Source: Candidatus Nitrosoglobus terrae (lineage in GTDB: Bacteria > Pseudomonadota > Gammaproteobacteria > Nitrosococcales > Nitrosococcaceae). From it: a stretch of DNA of 64,000 nucleotides. The DNA lies in the NCBI RefSeq assembly GCF_002356115.1, contig NZ_AP014836.1, forward strand, positions 806,001-870,000, given 5' to 3'. Below the pieces are notes generated by a model. The model had not been told where the DNA came from. It saw nothing but the letters and a program-made list of their open reading frames with translations, and ran no database searches. Below are positions 1 to 10,458 of this stretch, piece by piece (the stretch's first letter is position 1; every line of letters begins with the position of its first letter). Both the position numbers and the translations under genes were made by a program.

Positions 1-1
1 A

Positions 2-859
2 AGCCCAAGCTTAGCAGATAATAGCGGTACCAGTGACGTGCTTACCCCTACCGGGGAGATAGTGACTTCCACTTGGAGCAATAAGATTGATGCAGTCAGC
101 GCGGTGCTGATGAGTAAGTCCATAGTCAATGAATATAATACGGATGCTAGCTTAAATGCTGCAACTAATTGGGTAGTGACCTTCCCTACTAAGCATTTCT
201 ATGTGCAGTCAGGATCCCCTAATGCTAATGGGGTAGTCTCAACAACGCCCATACCGGCTACCGCACCCTTTACGAGTTTTTTTACTCAGGGCGGCGCTTG
301 TGAAGAGGTAAAGCTAGCTATTTCAACTTCCCCGAAAAATAAGAGTAGCCTGTGTTGGGAGACCAATGTAATTACATTTAATAATGCCGTTGTACTTGAA
401 TCATTACTATTACTTAACGTGGATGCCCCGACAGATCAGGAAAGTGGCATAGCCCATTTATTTTTCCCAAGCGTAAATGGCGATCATAGTATTACTGATA
501 GTAGTGGCGTTATTTACCAAGGATTGCCTGTAGTTGGGTTTTCTGCAGAGGAATTTGTGAACGGTACGTTAATTTATGGCATTACGCTTAACCATGGCTT
601 TGCTCGTAAGATTAAAGCACCTACGGATAATGATCCTACTCTTAGTTCTACAGGTCTCTTAACTAATCTGCTGAGTGGCAATCTACCTGTAGAGGGATCG
701 GGAGTAGGTGTTGTAGGTGCGGGTAGACTTGGGAATGTAGGCAATCCAATTACTGGAAACGGAAGATTAGGCAGCAAGCTAGGCGATGTAGGCGATCCAT
801 TAGGCGGCCTAGGAGGCGATGGGATTATTGGTGGAGGTGGGTTTGGATTTATATTCTAA
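2..859 (+). CDS. Partial surface/exported protein of unknown function, 5' end outside the window
   Basis: The reading frame is open from base 2 without a stop, so the gene starts upstream of the window; the GTG at 38 is only an internal codon that could serve as a start. The visible part has a beta-rich, Thr/Ser/Asn-rich body with the motif NWVVTFPTKHFYV and two cysteines bracketing CWETN. It ends in a glycine-rich tail from about base 690, with repeated G-x-x-G units such as GRLGNVG and GDVGDPLGG. I recall similar motifs in uncharacterised exported proteins of proteobacteria, but assign no function. The stop codon overlaps the stop of the convergent PhoH-family gene by three bases. Confidence 0.7.
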   Translation, partial: SPSLADNSGTSDVLTPTGEIVTSTWSNKIDAVSAVLMSKSIVNEYNTDASLNAATNWVVTFPTKHFYVQSGSPNANGVVSTTPIPATAPFTSFFTQGGACEEVKLAISTSPKNKSSLCWETNVITFNNAVVLESLLLLNVDAPTDQESGIAHLFFPSVNGDHSITDSSGVIYQGLPVVGFSAEEFVNGTLIYGITLNHGFARKIKAPTDNDPTLSSTGLLTNLLSGNLPVEGSGVGVVGAGRLGNVGNPITGNGRLGSKLGDVGDPLGGLGGDGIIGGGGFGFIF

Positions 860-2262
860 ATCCCTGAGGCAAAATCTGCGAGCCGAGATCGCTCTCCTCG
901 CAATAACGTAATATGGCCACTGTGATCCCAGGTTTTAAAGTGATCCACCACGTAGGTTAAACCTGAGGTAGTTTCCGTTAAGTAGGGGGTATCAATTTGG
1001 GCAATATTTCCAAGACAGACGATTTTAGTGCCTGGGCCGGCACGGGTAATGAGCGTTTTCATTTGCTTGGAGGTTAAATTTTGTGCCTCATCAATAATAA
1101 TGAAGCGGTTAAGAAAAGTACGCCCACGCATGAAGTTCAAGGATCGAATCTTAATACGGTGTTGAAGCAGATCGTTGGTTGCAGCCCGAGCCCATTCACC
1201 GCCGTTCTCAGGATTTGCCAATACTTCCAGATTATCCATAAGTGCGCCCATCCATGGGGTCATTTTTTCCTCTTCAGTACCCGGTAGAAAGCCAATATCC
1301 TCACCCACAGGAATAGTTACGCGGGTCATGATAATTTCTCGATAGAGCTTAGTCTCTAAAGTGAGAGTAAGACCCGCGGCAAGGGCAAGTAAAGTTTTCC
1401 CCGTACCCGCAGCCCCCAGCAAGGTGACAAAATCTACTTCTGGGTCTAAAAGAAGATTAAGGGCAAAGTTTTGCTCCCGATTACGGGCGGAGATTCCCCA
1501 GACAGTGTGGCTAGATGTGCGATAATTTTGGACTAACTCGATGATTGCTGTCTCATTTTCTCGGTTACGAACTATAGCCTCAAAATTATTTTCTCCTTCA
1601 ATATAAAGACATTGATTAGGGTACCAGTCCCTTACTAAAGCGCTGGTAATTCGATAAAAAGTACGCCCTGACTCACTCCAAGAATCCATGGTTTTTCCCT
1701 GAGTCACCCAGAAATCGCAGGGCAGCGCTGAATGACCGGTATAGAGTAGATCAACGTCATCTAAAACTTTATCGTTATAATAATCTTCAGCCAGAATCCC
1801 AAGTACAGTGGCCTTGATACGAAGATTAATATCTTTAGATACTAAGATAACCGTGCATTCTGGATGGATTTCCTGTAACGCAATGGTGGTTCTCAGAATA
1901 TTATTATCTGGCTTTTGACTTGGCAAGGTAGTTGGTAAAGCAGAATCGAGTTCATGAGTCTGGAAAAAAAGTCGTCCATAAGTATTCTCCATTTCTAAAT
2001 TTTTAGCAGATAAGCGGAGTCCTTGATTAATGTCCTCATGATGATTAATTTGTGTTAATAGATCATTTAAAAAACGGGTGGCTTGCCGAACATTACGGGC
2101 AACTTCCGATGAACCTTTTTTAGCCGCGTCCAGCTCTTCCAGCACAATCATAGGTAAATAAATATCATGTTCATGGAAGCGAAAAATAGCTGCTGGATCG
2201 TGCATCAATACATTAGTGTCGAGGACAAAAATACGTTTATCAGTAAGAGATTGATTACTCAT
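856..2262 (-). CDS. PIN domain-PhoH family ATPase (PhoH2/YlaK type)
   Basis: 468 residues. The N-terminal PIN nuclease domain carries acidic residues at D15 (VLDTN), E42/E43 and the region D119-D143. The C-terminal PhoH ATPase domain has Walker A GAAGTGKT at 283-290 and Walker B IIIDEAQ near 388-394. This two-domain layout defines the PhoH2 group, in which characterised members couple RNA unwinding to sequence-limited RNA cleavage; the exact target here is unknown. It should be cytoplasmic, as there is no signal peptide. No small antitoxin gene precedes it, unlike the mycobacterial phoAT pair, so it looks freestanding. Upstream lies 190 bp of AT-rich DNA before a divergent gene. Confidence 0.92.
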   Translation of the reverse strand: MSNQSLTDKRIFVLDTNVLMHDPAAIFRFHEHDIYLPMIVLEELDAAKKGSSEVARNVRQATRFLNDLLTQINHHEDINQGLRLSAKNLEMENTYGRLFFQTHELDSALPTTLPSQKPDNNILRTTIALQEIHPECTVILVSKDINLRIKATVLGILAEDYYNDKVLDDVDLLYTGHSALPCDFWVTQGKTMDSWSESGRTFYRITSALVRDWYPNQCLYIEGENNFEAIVRNRENETAIIELVQNYRTSSHTVWGISARNREQNFALNLLLDPEVDFVTLLGAAGTGKTLLALAAGLTLTLETKLYREIIMTRVTIPVGEDIGFLPGTEEEKMTPWMGALMDNLEVLANPENGGEWARAATNDLLQHRIKIRSLNFMRGRTFLNRFIIIDEAQNLTSKQMKTLITRAGPGTKIVCLGNIAQIDTPYLTETTSGLTYVVDHFKTWDHSGHITLLRGERSRLADFASGI

Positions 2263-2452
2263 AGATAGCTAAAGGTACAAATAAAGGTAAGATGGGAGCT
2301 GGTTTTTTGATTTAGCTGTAATTGTACAAATGAATCTAGTGAGTATTTTTAAGTTTTTTTATCTTTTAATCAATCTATTGTTATTACCCCTTAATAGCGT
2401 ACATCAGTTTAGCAATAACTAAATTGGATTTATTAATGTAATTAATACGAAA

Positions 2453-3319
2453 ATGAGATCTCTAATAATATTCACGTTAATGATTGGAAATATCTATGGG
2501 GCTGATATACCCTTGGTACCCCCCGGTATCCAGTATGGTATTGAGCCAGAAAATGGTTGGTGGTGGGACCCAAACCGTTCTGGGCAAGGAATGAGTATTG
2601 AGAATCAGAATGGGGTACTATTTTTTGCAATCTATACCTATGATCAGTCGGGTAATCCTATTTGGTATTCAGCGAGCGGCCAGCTGATAAAAAATACTGT
2701 TCGTATTAATTTAAGTAGCTATAGCGGGGGGGCATGTCCTGATTGTCCTTATCATCCTCCAGAATTCAATCCTGCGGCCTTAGGTTCTATTGAAATTACT
2801 TTTACCTCTCCTGAAAAGGCTGAAATTACGTGGGCGGATGGCAGTACAACGACGATAGTTCGATATCAATATAATCTGGGTTTTGGTCTTGATCCCCTAG
2901 TAGGAGAGTGGGCGCTGATCTCAAAACAGCCTATTAATAATAATTATCAAAGCACCCGAATTTCCCTTAATAAATATCAATGCACGAGCGTGCTTGCGAA
3001 TGATCCTCCGAATAATACGGTTGTGCTGGGAGGGACAGTTACCGCTATGCCTGCTGATGCGGTTAAAGTAAAGCAGCTTAAGCCTAATAATGATTTTATG
3101 TTCCTCATGAAAGTGAGTACCCCGGAGGGGCCTGATACCTTTTACGCTTTCAATATGAAAGGAGTCAATAAAATAGCAGGCTTAGCATTAGTCACCTCTG
3201 AGGAAAATTTTAGCTTGGAAAATCTGAGTACTGAAGGTAATCAATTTCAAGGCTATCGAGCGAAGTACTATAATTTCAGCCCCTTTGCTCCAGGGCCCGG
3301 TCGGCCAATATGTCCATAA
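2453..3319 (+). CDS. Secreted protein of unknown function with a WWDP-RSG-GxSIE type motif
   Basis: 288 residues beginning with a short signal peptide that ends near GNIYGA. Mature residues contain NGWWWDPNRSGQGMSIENQ followed by aromatic-rich beta strands (LFFAIYTYDQSGNPIWYSA). This tryptophan-rich unit recurs in secreted proteins of many gammaproteobacteria, but I know no assigned function. A CxxC-like pair (CPDC) lies near residue 100, with further cysteines later. It stands alone, divergent from the PhoH gene and 127 bp before icd. No strong ribosome binding site is visible upstream of the ATG. Probably periplasmic or surface-exposed. Confidence 0.75.
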   Translation: MRSLIIFTLMIGNIYGADIPLVPPGIQYGIEPENGWWWDPNRSGQGMSIENQNGVLFFAIYTYDQSGNPIWYSASGQLIKNTVRINLSSYSGGACPDCPYHPPEFNPAALGSIEITFTSPEKAEITWADGSTTTIVRYQYNLGFGLDPLVGEWALISKQPINNNYQSTRISLNKYQCTSVLANDPPNNTVVLGGTVTAMPADAVKVKQLKPNNDFMFLMKVSTPEGPDTFYAFNMKGVNKIAGLALVTSEENFSLENLSTEGNQFQGYRAKYYNFSPFAPGPGRPICP

Positions 3320-3446
3320 AGTAGATGCAGAAAGATAGCGGTGAGTGGGTATAGGTTAAGCGGCTACTCATTATTATCTAGTGGCTACTGAAAACTTTAT
3401 AAAATAAAATACAAAACAACTTATTTTCTAATTAAAAGGAATCTCT

Positions 3447-4703
3447 ATGGTCTATGACCGAATTTCTCCTCCTGCTAAGGGTGAACCCATAACAGTTAAT
3501 AAAGATTTAACCCTTGATATTCCTGCTCATCCAATTATTCCTTTCATAGAGGGCGATGGTATTGGCGTGGATATTACCCCAGTGATGCGTCAGGTGATTG
3601 ATAGTGCTGTGGAGAAAGCTTATGGAAAAACCCGCTCTATTGCTTGGATGGAGGTCTATGCAGGGGAAAAAGCGATTCAGGTGTATGGTGAAGATCAATG
3701 GCTTCCAGAGGAGACTTTAGCGGCTTTGCGTCAGTTTGTAGTCTCTATTAAAGGACCGTTAACGACCCCCGTAGGGAAGGGTATTCGTTCCCTGAATGTC
3801 TCTATCCGTCAGGTGTTGGATTTATATGCCTGTATTCGACCGGTACGTTATTTTTCGGGTACCCCCAGTCCTTTGGCAGACCCTTCTCGTACCAATATGG
3901 TGATCTTTCGGGAGAATACTGAAGATATCTATGCGGGAATAGAATGGCCAGCGAAATCGGTAGAAGCGCAAAAGATAATTCGTTTTTTGCAGCAGGAGAT
4001 GGGGGTAAAGAAAATTCGCTTCCCTGAAAGCTCGGGTATTGGCATTAAACCCATATCTCAAGAAGGATCTCAGCGTCTAATTCGCAAAGCTATTCAGTAC
4101 GCTATTGATAATCATCGGCGCTCTGTCACCTTAGTGCATAAAGGCAACATTATGAAATTTACTGAAGGGGCCTTTCGTGATTGGGGTTATGAATTAGCAC
4201 GGGAAGAATTTGGGGCTCAGCTGCTTGATGGAGGGCCGTGGTGTGAGTTAGTGAGTCCTAAAGATGGCAGTAAGATTATGATTAAAGATGCGATTGCAGA
4301 TAATTTCTTGCAGCAAATTTTATTGCGCCCTGAAGAGTATGAGGTCATCGCTACCCCTAATCTTAATGGTGACTATCTTTCTGATGCCTTAGCCGCCCAA
4401 GTCGGAGGGATTGGCATGGCACCAGGGGCGAATATTGGGGATGCCATAGCAGTATTTGAAGCCACTCACGGGACAGCACCTAAATATACAGGCCAAAATC
4501 GGGTTAACCCTAGTAGTCTGTTACTCTCAGGAGAAATGATGTTACGGTATTTAGTATGGCATGAGGCGGCGGATTTAGTCATAAAAGGGCTATCTAAGGC
4601 GATAGCTGCAAGAACAGTCACCTATGATTTAGCGCGGTTGGTAGCGGGAGCTACCCAAGTATCCTGCTCTGGTTTTGGGAAGGCCATTATTGAAGGGATG
4701 TAG
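3447..4703 (+). CDS. icd: NADP-dependent isocitrate dehydrogenase
   Basis: 418 residues, close to the 416 of the E. coli enzyme. It oxidatively decarboxylates isocitrate to 2-oxoglutarate in the TCA cycle, in the cytoplasm. Substrate-loop motif SLNVSIRQ at 115-122 contains the serine that IDH kinase/phosphatase modifies in enterics. [12 protein letters not shown] near 156-167, [10 protein letters not shown] near 305 and [10 protein letters not shown] complete the signature. The ATG is preceded by AAAAGGA at good spacing. Stands as a single gene; sbcB follows after about 50 bp. Confidence 0.97.
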   Translation: MVYDRISPPAKGEPITVNKDLTLDIPAHPIIPFIEGDGIGVDITPVMRQVIDSAVEKAYGKTRSIAWMEVYAGEKAIQVYGEDQWLPEETLAALRQFVVSIKGPLTTPVGKGIRSLNVSIRQVLDLYACIRPVRYFSGTPSPLADPSRTNMVIFRENTEDIYAGIEWPAKSVEAQKIIRFLQQEMGVKKIRFPESSGIGIKPISQEGSQRLIRKAIQYAIDNHRRSVTLVHKGNIMKFTEGAFRDWGYELAREEFGAQLLDGGPWCELVSPKDGSKIMIKDAIADNFLQQILLRPEEYEVIATPNLNGDYLSDALAAQVGGIGMAPGANIGDAIAVFEATHGTAPKYTGQNRVNPSSLLLSGEMMLRYLVWHEAADLVIKGLSKAIAARTVTYDLARLVAGATQVSCSGFGKAIIEGM

Positions 4704-4752
4704 CTTTCTTTAGGTTGAGTTGCTAGAGGCCGTCCTTGCAAGGGTATATCCG

Positions 4753-6168
4753 ATGAGTGTGACTACTTTCCTCTGGCATGATTATGAGACGTTTGGCTCT
4801 CAGACACGCCAAGATTGGCCCGCTCAGTTTGCTGGGATTAGGACTGATGCTGATTTAAATGAAATTGGCGATCCAATGGTGTGGTATTGTCAGCCACCCT
4901 TGGATCGACTCCCCAATCCCGAATCTTGCTTAATAACTGGGATTACACCCCAAAAAAGCTTGGATCAAGGATTACCTGAATACCGCTTTGCGGATGCCAT
5001 TAATACGGCTTTGAGTACACCTGGGACGATTGGTGTGGGGTATAACTCTATTCGTTTTGATGATGAGGTTACGCGCTTTTTGTTATGGCGTAATCTAATA
5101 GATCCCTATGCCCGAGAGTGGCAAAATAATTGCAGCCGCTGGGATCTTTTCAATGTAGTACTCTGTGCCTATGCATTGCGACCAAACGGTATTGAGTGGC
5201 CCCTAAATGATGATGGCCAGCCTAGTTTTAAACTGGAAAAGCTCAGCGCTGCTAATCATCTGATACATCTACAGGCTCATGACGCGCTTGCAGATACCCG
5301 GGCTAGCCTTGCGTTAGCACGGTTAATTCGCAATCAGCAGCCTAAGCTGTTTGATTTTTGTTTATCTCTACGTAATAAGGATAGGGTAGCTCAGGAGCTG
5401 GGATTGCCCATAACGCCTAATCTGCGTCCTTTTTTGCATATCAGCAGTAAATTTAGCGCTGCCCGGGGTTGTCTAGCCGTGATGGCTCCCTTGGCTATGC
5501 ACCCATACAATAAAAATGAGTTACTGGCTTGGGATTTAGCAGCTGATCCTTCAGAATTGATTGTATTAACAGCCGATGAGGTGCGGGAGCGTTTATTTAC
5601 CGCTACATCCGATCTGCCTAAAGATGTTGTACGATTGCCTATTAAGGGGGTTCATCTTAATAAATCCCCGATTGTTATCCGTAATTTAAAAACCTTAATT
5701 CCTGAACGTGCCGAACGCTGGGGTGTGGATTGGAACGTCGTGGAGCGTAATCTTAAGCGCTTGCGTCAGCTGCCAGATTTGGGTTCATTGTGGAGAGCTG
5801 TTTATTCTAGGCCCGAGAAAAGTAGTCTTACTGATGTGGATGAGGATTTATACAGTGGCTTTTTAAGCGCCTCAGATCGCCATCATTTGGATCGATTGCG
5901 TACCTTGCCTCCACAGGAATTGGTAGGACTATCCCCTAGTTTTGATGATAAGCGTCTACCCGAGCTGCTATTTCGGTACCGTGCCCGCAATTTTCCCGAG
6001 ACATTGAATGCTGTTGAATCTAAACGCTGGCACCAGTACTGCCAAGAACGATTACGCAATAGTCCAAATCGAATGGATACACTACAACCATTGGCGCAAG
6101 ATCAACATAGTCAGTTGGTACTGGAAGCATTATATCAATGGGAACAGCAGCTTATGCTAGATACTTAA
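4753..6168 (+). CDS. sbcB: Exodeoxyribonuclease I
   Basis: 471 residues from the ATG at 4753 (E. coli ExoI has 475). An in-frame TTG at 4720 would add 11 residues, but family alignment favours 4753, which has AGGG seven bases upstream. This 3'-5' single-strand DNA exonuclease acts in recombination and mismatch repair. DEDDh catalytic motifs are all present: HDYETFG (D10, E12), YNSIRFDDE and HDALADTRASLALARL. The C-terminal SH3-like and helical regions are full length. Downstream, a broken acetyltransferase gene begins 10 bp after the stop. Confidence 0.95.
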   Translation: MSVTTFLWHDYETFGSQTRQDWPAQFAGIRTDADLNEIGDPMVWYCQPPLDRLPNPESCLITGITPQKSLDQGLPEYRFADAINTALSTPGTIGVGYNSIRFDDEVTRFLLWRNLIDPYAREWQNNCSRWDLFNVVLCAYALRPNGIEWPLNDDGQPSFKLEKLSAANHLIHLQAHDALADTRASLALARLIRNQQPKLFDFCLSLRNKDRVAQELGLPITPNLRPFLHISSKFSAARGCLAVMAPLAMHPYNKNELLAWDLAADPSELIVLTADEVRERLFTATSDLPKDVVRLPIKGVHLNKSPIVIRNLKTLIPERAERWGVDWNVVERNLKRLRQLPDLGSLWRAVYSRPEKSSLTDVDEDLYSGFLSASDRHHLDRLRTLPPQELVGLSPSFDDKRLPELLFRYRARNFPETLNAVESKRWHQYCQERLRNSPNRMDTLQPLAQDQHSQLVLEALYQWEQQLMLDT

Positions 6169-6178
6169 AGGCGGCTGG

Positions 6179-6752
6179 GTGGCGGCCCCCTCTTTAAAAA
6201 CATCACGGCTGCTACTTCGACAATGGCATGATAAGGATTTACCTCTATTTGCTACCATGAATGCCGATCCGCAGGTGATGGAATTTTTTCCTGCGCCGCT
6301 GGATAAGCGAGCCAGTGATGAACTTGTTTTTACTATCCAAGCCAATCTTAAAACAAGCTTATTTGGTCTATGGGCAGTAGAAATTCTAGATGTAGCTCGC
6401 TTTGCAGGCTTTATCGGTTTGTCGGTGCCAAGATTAGAGGCTCCCTTTATGCCGGCGATTGAAATAGCTTGGCGACTTGCTCTGGAATACTGGGGCGAAG
6501 GTTATGCCACTGAAGGAGCGCAAGCGGTCTTAAAATATGGCTTTGAGGTATTGAAACTACCAGAAATTATAGCGTTCACCGCTGCAATAAATCTCCGCTC
6601 TATACGCGTCATGCAGCGAATCTAGTGCCAGCGATGATTTTAATCATCCAAGAATGCCTAGCGGCCATTTATTATCACCCCATGTGCTTTATCGAGCAAA
6701 ATTTTTCAGTTATAGATCTAGAAGTGCTGAGTATAGTCGTTCAAGGGTTTAA
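6179..6752 (+). pseudogene. GNAT-family N-acetyltransferase, C-terminus frameshifted
   Basis: From a GTG start the first 148 residues match the RimJ/RimL-like GNAT fold: TSRLLLRQWHDKDLP at the N-terminus, IEIAWRLALEYWGEGYATEG with the acetyl-CoA loop, and NLRSIRVMQRI near the end. The frame then hits TAG at 6623-6625. The usual family ending resumes in another frame from about 6630 (SDDFNHPRMPSGHLLS and HVLYRAK), stopping with TAA at 6750-6752. A one-base gain or two-base loss around 6621-6630 explains this. The core fold is nearly complete before the break, so a truncated but active protein cannot be excluded, and a sequencing error is possible. Confidence 0.75.
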
Positions 6753-6773
6753 GTAAGCCTAAAAGCAATGTAT

Positions 6774-8255
6774 CTACCTCTCAAGGATGGGTTTTTTTTC
6801 AGCTTCGAAGTTGATAATGAGGGTAGTACGTTTCTCAGGAGGTATTGCTAATTGCCAAACTGCAGCATTAGCAGTTTTTTGTTGGTGGGGGTAGTTTTCA
6901 GCGAGAACATGGCAGTTATCTGGAATCAACTCAGTGATTTTAACTACAACAGGAATCTTGGTAATGTTTTGGATCTTTATTTCGAAAGTAGATTCAAAGG
7001 TATTGTAGGATAATTTCTGGTACCTTGTTCGCTGTTTTATTGCAGTGACATCAAAAGCTTGCCCAATCTTAAATTCAGCATAATCATCTTTATGAATCAT
7101 GATATCTTCCCCCACAAATTGAAAATCATGAGCTAAATTTTGTTTATAAAAACGGACAATACCTGGGGGTAAGGGGAGTCCTAATTTATTTTCTTTACTG
7201 TTATCAAAGCGAAGAAAAATGGCTACCGGAAGGTTAAAAACAGTAGGGTAAGTGGGATTATCTTGGGTACAGGAAATATGGTCATGAATTTCATAGCTTT
7301 TCTGGATCGGGATATTACGCGCATTAAATAGCGTAATCTGTTTTGTCTGGTTATTATTAATCGTTGTTGCCTGCGCTAATGAGTAGAGATGATAATCCAG
7401 TAGCGCTTCTTCTTGGACAGTGGGGGCTTCGTTAGCAAGGGTGATAGCTTCTCGGGCTTGTGGTCTGGCATATTTAGCGAAGGGGGTAACTTGGTGGATA
7501 TTACCCGCCATAAATTGCAGATGAGCCCCTTTGTAAGCAATGCCGGATTGATTCGTGAGGGTAATCCAGCTATTGAGATCAAAGTGATTCTCAGCCTCAT
7601 TAAGCTGGGCGATATAATCCGCTTTCCAGCTAAGACCCCGGGTAAGATAGTTAAGTTCTAGTGTCTGCGGGCCAGTGAAGGTCGTATTAATCTGTGAGAC
7701 TAAAGCGGGGTTCGTTCGTAGATTTTGGGGGGTCTGTGGATAGGTAATCCGATTTAAGGGAATTCCAGCTTCAATATGATCTTTAAATTGCAGTATGATT
7801 TCTGGATTAGCAGCCAGCAAAATGGCTTCTTTAATGGTTTGTTCACCGGTGGTTGGATGGTGATAGCGCACGCCAACTTTCTGTCCTACATATTTTTCTA
7901 GCAAATTCTGAGCGGTCAGTAAATCAAATTCATAATTTTGCTCAATAACGAAGAAATTTTTGGGCCGAGATAAGTTACGCAGCAAAGCTGTTTCGGGCTG
8001 AATTTCAGTACTTACATCTGTAAAAGCTAACGTATTATTGCCTTTTTTTAAGACGATTCGGCGCTGATCCCTTACTAAGGCGAGATTATTGTTATAGATG
8101 GTAATTGACACTGCTTTCTGATCGGCTTGGGTGGTTTGTATTTCTTCATTGCCCCAGGCGATAGTACTTGACAACAGCATACTCAGAATGAGTGCTTTTA
8201 TAAGGAGAGTTTGCTGGCAGGTGGTGAGCAATATAGGGTTATAATACTGATCCAT
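6774..8255 (-). CDS. DUF4139 domain-containing exported protein
   Basis: 493 residues. The hydrophobic stretch IKALILSMLLSSTIAWG near residues 19-35 looks like a signal peptide. The true start may be an internal codon, as the region before it is long and polar; AGGAG does lie 11 bases before the chosen ATG. The mature part opens with VSITIYNNNLALVRDQR, the typical N-terminal strand of the DUF4139 family, and continues with immunoglobulin-like beta segments (LSWKADYIAQL, YNTFESTFEIKI). Function of the family is unknown; a periplasmic or envelope location is inferred. It is monocistronic, ending just after the decayed acetyltransferase. Confidence 0.85.
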   Translation of the reverse strand: MDQYYNPILLTTCQQTLLIKALILSMLLSSTIAWGNEEIQTTQADQKAVSITIYNNNLALVRDQRRIVLKKGNNTLAFTDVSTEIQPETALLRNLSRPKNFFVIEQNYEFDLLTAQNLLEKYVGQKVGVRYHHPTTGEQTIKEAILLAANPEIILQFKDHIEAGIPLNRITYPQTPQNLRTNPALVSQINTTFTGPQTLELNYLTRGLSWKADYIAQLNEAENHFDLNSWITLTNQSGIAYKGAHLQFMAGNIHQVTPFAKYARPQAREAITLANEAPTVQEEALLDYHLYSLAQATTINNNQTKQITLFNARNIPIQKSYEIHDHISCTQDNPTYPTVFNLPVAIFLRFDNSKENKLGLPLPPGIVRFYKQNLAHDFQFVGEDIMIHKDDYAEFKIGQAFDVTAIKQRTRYQKLSYNTFESTFEIKIQNITKIPVVVKITELIPDNCHVLAENYPHQQKTANAAVWQLAIPPEKRTTLIINFEAEKKPILER

Positions 8256-8416
8256 CTCTACTTTATCTCCTGTATTTTAGATTTCTTGTGAATATGAAGA
8301 ATGGAATATAGACAATTTTTATTAATCGGATAATCGAGGTCAATCGCCTTATGAGATGTTTATAATAGAATCAATTTAGGTATTTTTTATACATGATTTA
8401 TGAGATGAAATAAACG

Positions 8417-9067
8417 ATGAATATGATAGCGACTAGAAAAAGATTGGCGCTTCCTGAAGGGCATTGTAAAGTGTTACTTCACTCTTGCTGTGCGCCCTGT
8501 TCTGGCGAGGTGATGGAGTCAATGTTAGCCTCTGGGATTGAGTTTAGTATTTTTTTCTATAATCCTAATATTCATCCAGTTAAAGAATATGAGATTCGTA
8601 AAAATGAAAATATTCGTTTTGCCGAGCAACATAATATTACGTTTATAGATGCTGATTATGATGTGGATAATTGGTTTGCGCGGGTAAAAGGTATGGAATG
8701 GGCACCCGAAAGGGGTATCCGCTGTACGGCCTGTTTTGATATGCGCTTTGAGCGCACTGCATTATATGCCTATGAGCATGGGTTTGATACGATTACCAGC
8801 TCCCTTGGCCTCTCTCGTTGGAAAGATATGGATCAAATTAATAGTTGTGGCGAGCGAGCCGCCACCCGTTATTCAAATCTGATTTACTGGACCTATAACT
8901 GGCGAAAGGCAGGGGGTTCTAGTCGTATGATTGAAATTAGTAAGCGGGAGGGATTTTACCAGCAAGAGTATTGCGGCTGTGTATTTTCCTTGCGTGATAC
9001 TAATCGCCATCGCCTTGCTCAAGGTCGTGAACGGATAAAAATAGGGGTAAAGTTCTATGGTAAATAA
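8417..9067 (+). CDS. queH: Epoxyqueuosine reductase QueH
   Basis: 216 residues of the former DUF208 family. It performs the last step of queuosine synthesis, reducing epoxyqueuosine in tRNA anticodons, and is the non-homologous substitute for QueG. The paired cysteines of the metal sites are present: [11 protein letters not shown] near residues 21-31 and [13 protein letters not shown] near 100, plus CGCVF towards the C-terminus. The motif [15 protein letters not shown] is also diagnostic. It is a single gene between divergent and convergent neighbours. The ATG has only a weak ribosome binding site; the second methionine, two codons on, would work equally well. Confidence 0.93.
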   Translation: MNMIATRKRLALPEGHCKVLLHSCCAPCSGEVMESMLASGIEFSIFFYNPNIHPVKEYEIRKNENIRFAEQHNITFIDADYDVDNWFARVKGMEWAPERGIRCTACFDMRFERTALYAYEHGFDTITSSLGLSRWKDMDQINSCGERAATRYSNLIYWTYNWRKAGGSSRMIEISKREGFYQQEYCGCVFSLRDTNRHRLAQGRERIKIGVKFYGK

Positions 9068-9083
9068 ACGTTTATCTGTTAGG

Positions 9084-9110
9084 GGCAGCTTAGAGTAACC
9101 CTAAGCCGCC
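9084..9110 (+). terminator. Hairpin downstream of queH
   Basis: GGCAGCTTAG (9084-9093) can pair with CTAAGCCGCC (9101-9110) with one mismatch around a seven-base loop. It sits 17 bp after the queH stop and between convergent genes, so it may end transcription. No T-run follows, so it is not a textbook intrinsic terminator. Confidence 0.45.
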
Positions 9111-9145
9111 AGAGGGCTGAAATAAAGCAATTATTAGGCAATAAT

Positions 9146-10005
9146 TTATACTGCCGCTGGCGATGCGTAAGCAGCTGATGCTGCTGCGCTTCTTATTTTC
9201 GGTTGGCCTAGATAAAAGCCAAGGATCAATAAGCTAAATGCCATTAACAATAAGGAGTTAGGCTCGGGTATAGTTGTAGATGAGGTAGGGGGAGGGGGTA
9301 TATGAGGATCGTTAGGAAGCGGGGTCCCTGCTATTTGTAGACCACTGCCTAGCGCGAAAAACCCATCAGGGGCAATAAAATTACCTTGCAGATTGCTACC
9401 TGCGCCTGCGGTAATTCCCCCGCTACCTAAATTAAACAGCACATCATTAGCCGATATCCCATCAAGAATAATAGAAGCTCCGGAGCCGAATATTAAGCCC
9501 CAGCTGCCAATGTTGATGATAAATTGATCCCAGCCTCACCTGTAAGCGTTAGGCTACTGCCAGCGCCTAGACTTAAGCCTGAAATATCAAATACTGATAG
9601 AGTCCCTTGGCTCTCAAAGGTCTATGAAGTACCAATATAGCCCTTATCTATACCGGTATAACTATAGGCTTGATCGGAGATAGATCTTAAATCGCTATGG
9701 AGGTTATCCCAAAATGATGCTCCCTCCTGAGTTGAAGATCCATTAATTGAAGCATTGGCACCCAATGATAAATTACCGTAACTAGCATCCCCACTTACTG
9801 TTGCCGAAGCGCCTAGCTCAAGAGAGTTATGAGCCCCTACGTTACCTTCAATATTAGCCCCGCTCCCTAGATTTAAATCACCGTACCAGCCTCCTGATCC
9901 TGTAGCGAGTAGTGTGTAATTTCCAGCTGTGCCTAGATCAATGGATATAGCCAATGAAGTATTTGATATTACTAGTAAAGTAATTGCTGTAAGCAAGTAT
10001 TTCAT
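9146..10005 (-). pseudogene. PEP-CTERM surface protein with glycan-type repeats, inactivated
   Basis: The intact gene would encode about 285 residues: a signal peptide (MKYLLTAITLLVISNTSLA), a repetitive Gly/Ser/Ala body (LNLGSGANIEGNVG, LSLGANASING) and a C-terminal PEP-CTERM sorting signal (IPEPNSLLLMAF, hydrophobic stretch, then K/R). The body resembles choice-of-anchor or ice-binding-like proteins. Two lesions are visible: an in-frame TAG at 9622-9624, after which homologous sequence continues in the same frame (SQGTLSVFDISGLSLGAGS), and a frameshift near 9528-9534, after which the frame reads FIINIGSWGLIFGSGAS and on to the PEP motif. PEP-CTERM proteins are normally processed by exosortase and linked to exopolysaccharide export. 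Confidence 0.85.
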
Positions 10006-10458
10006 TAATCTTGTCCCTTATTATTGTTGAGCTAATAAACTATTTTACCTAAAATTAATTACGCAAAAAATGTACCATTTTATTTATATGATATAAATCA
10101 ATATATTATAATTAAATATATTTGTTAGCTGTTAAATTAACCGTCAAATATATGGCAATTGGATGATAGAAAATTACTATTATATTCATAGCTTTAGTGA
10201 TTACTAAGCGTACATATACATTTATATTCTGGTTGTAATGTTTTATGACACTGGATTTGAGAGAGTGTAGTTAGTAAACAAAATTACAAATGAGGATAGA
10301 TGAGCACTTAATGTAGCGGTGAGTGGTTGTTATTTTTTATCCTTTTACTATTTTTATGTCAGATAAAAATGGGAGACATAGAATAATTTTTCTGAGTTTT
10401 TAGCCTAGAGTTATAGCTGAAACCATTTTGTAAATAAAAAATAAAGAGATTAGCTAAT
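10006..10458. other. AT-rich gene-free interval
   Basis: About 450 bp between the divergent 5' ends of two pseudogenes. It is strongly AT-rich, with runs such as ATATGATATAAATCAATATATTA-type sequence around 10085-10120. I see no convincing ORF, RNA gene or repeat. Promoters for both broken genes would be expected here, but none can be assigned with confidence. Confidence 0.5.

Noticed and set aside
4720-4752. Longer sbcB start at TTG 4720
   Set aside because: The extra 11 residues are not family-like and the ATG at 4753 has a usable ribosome binding site.
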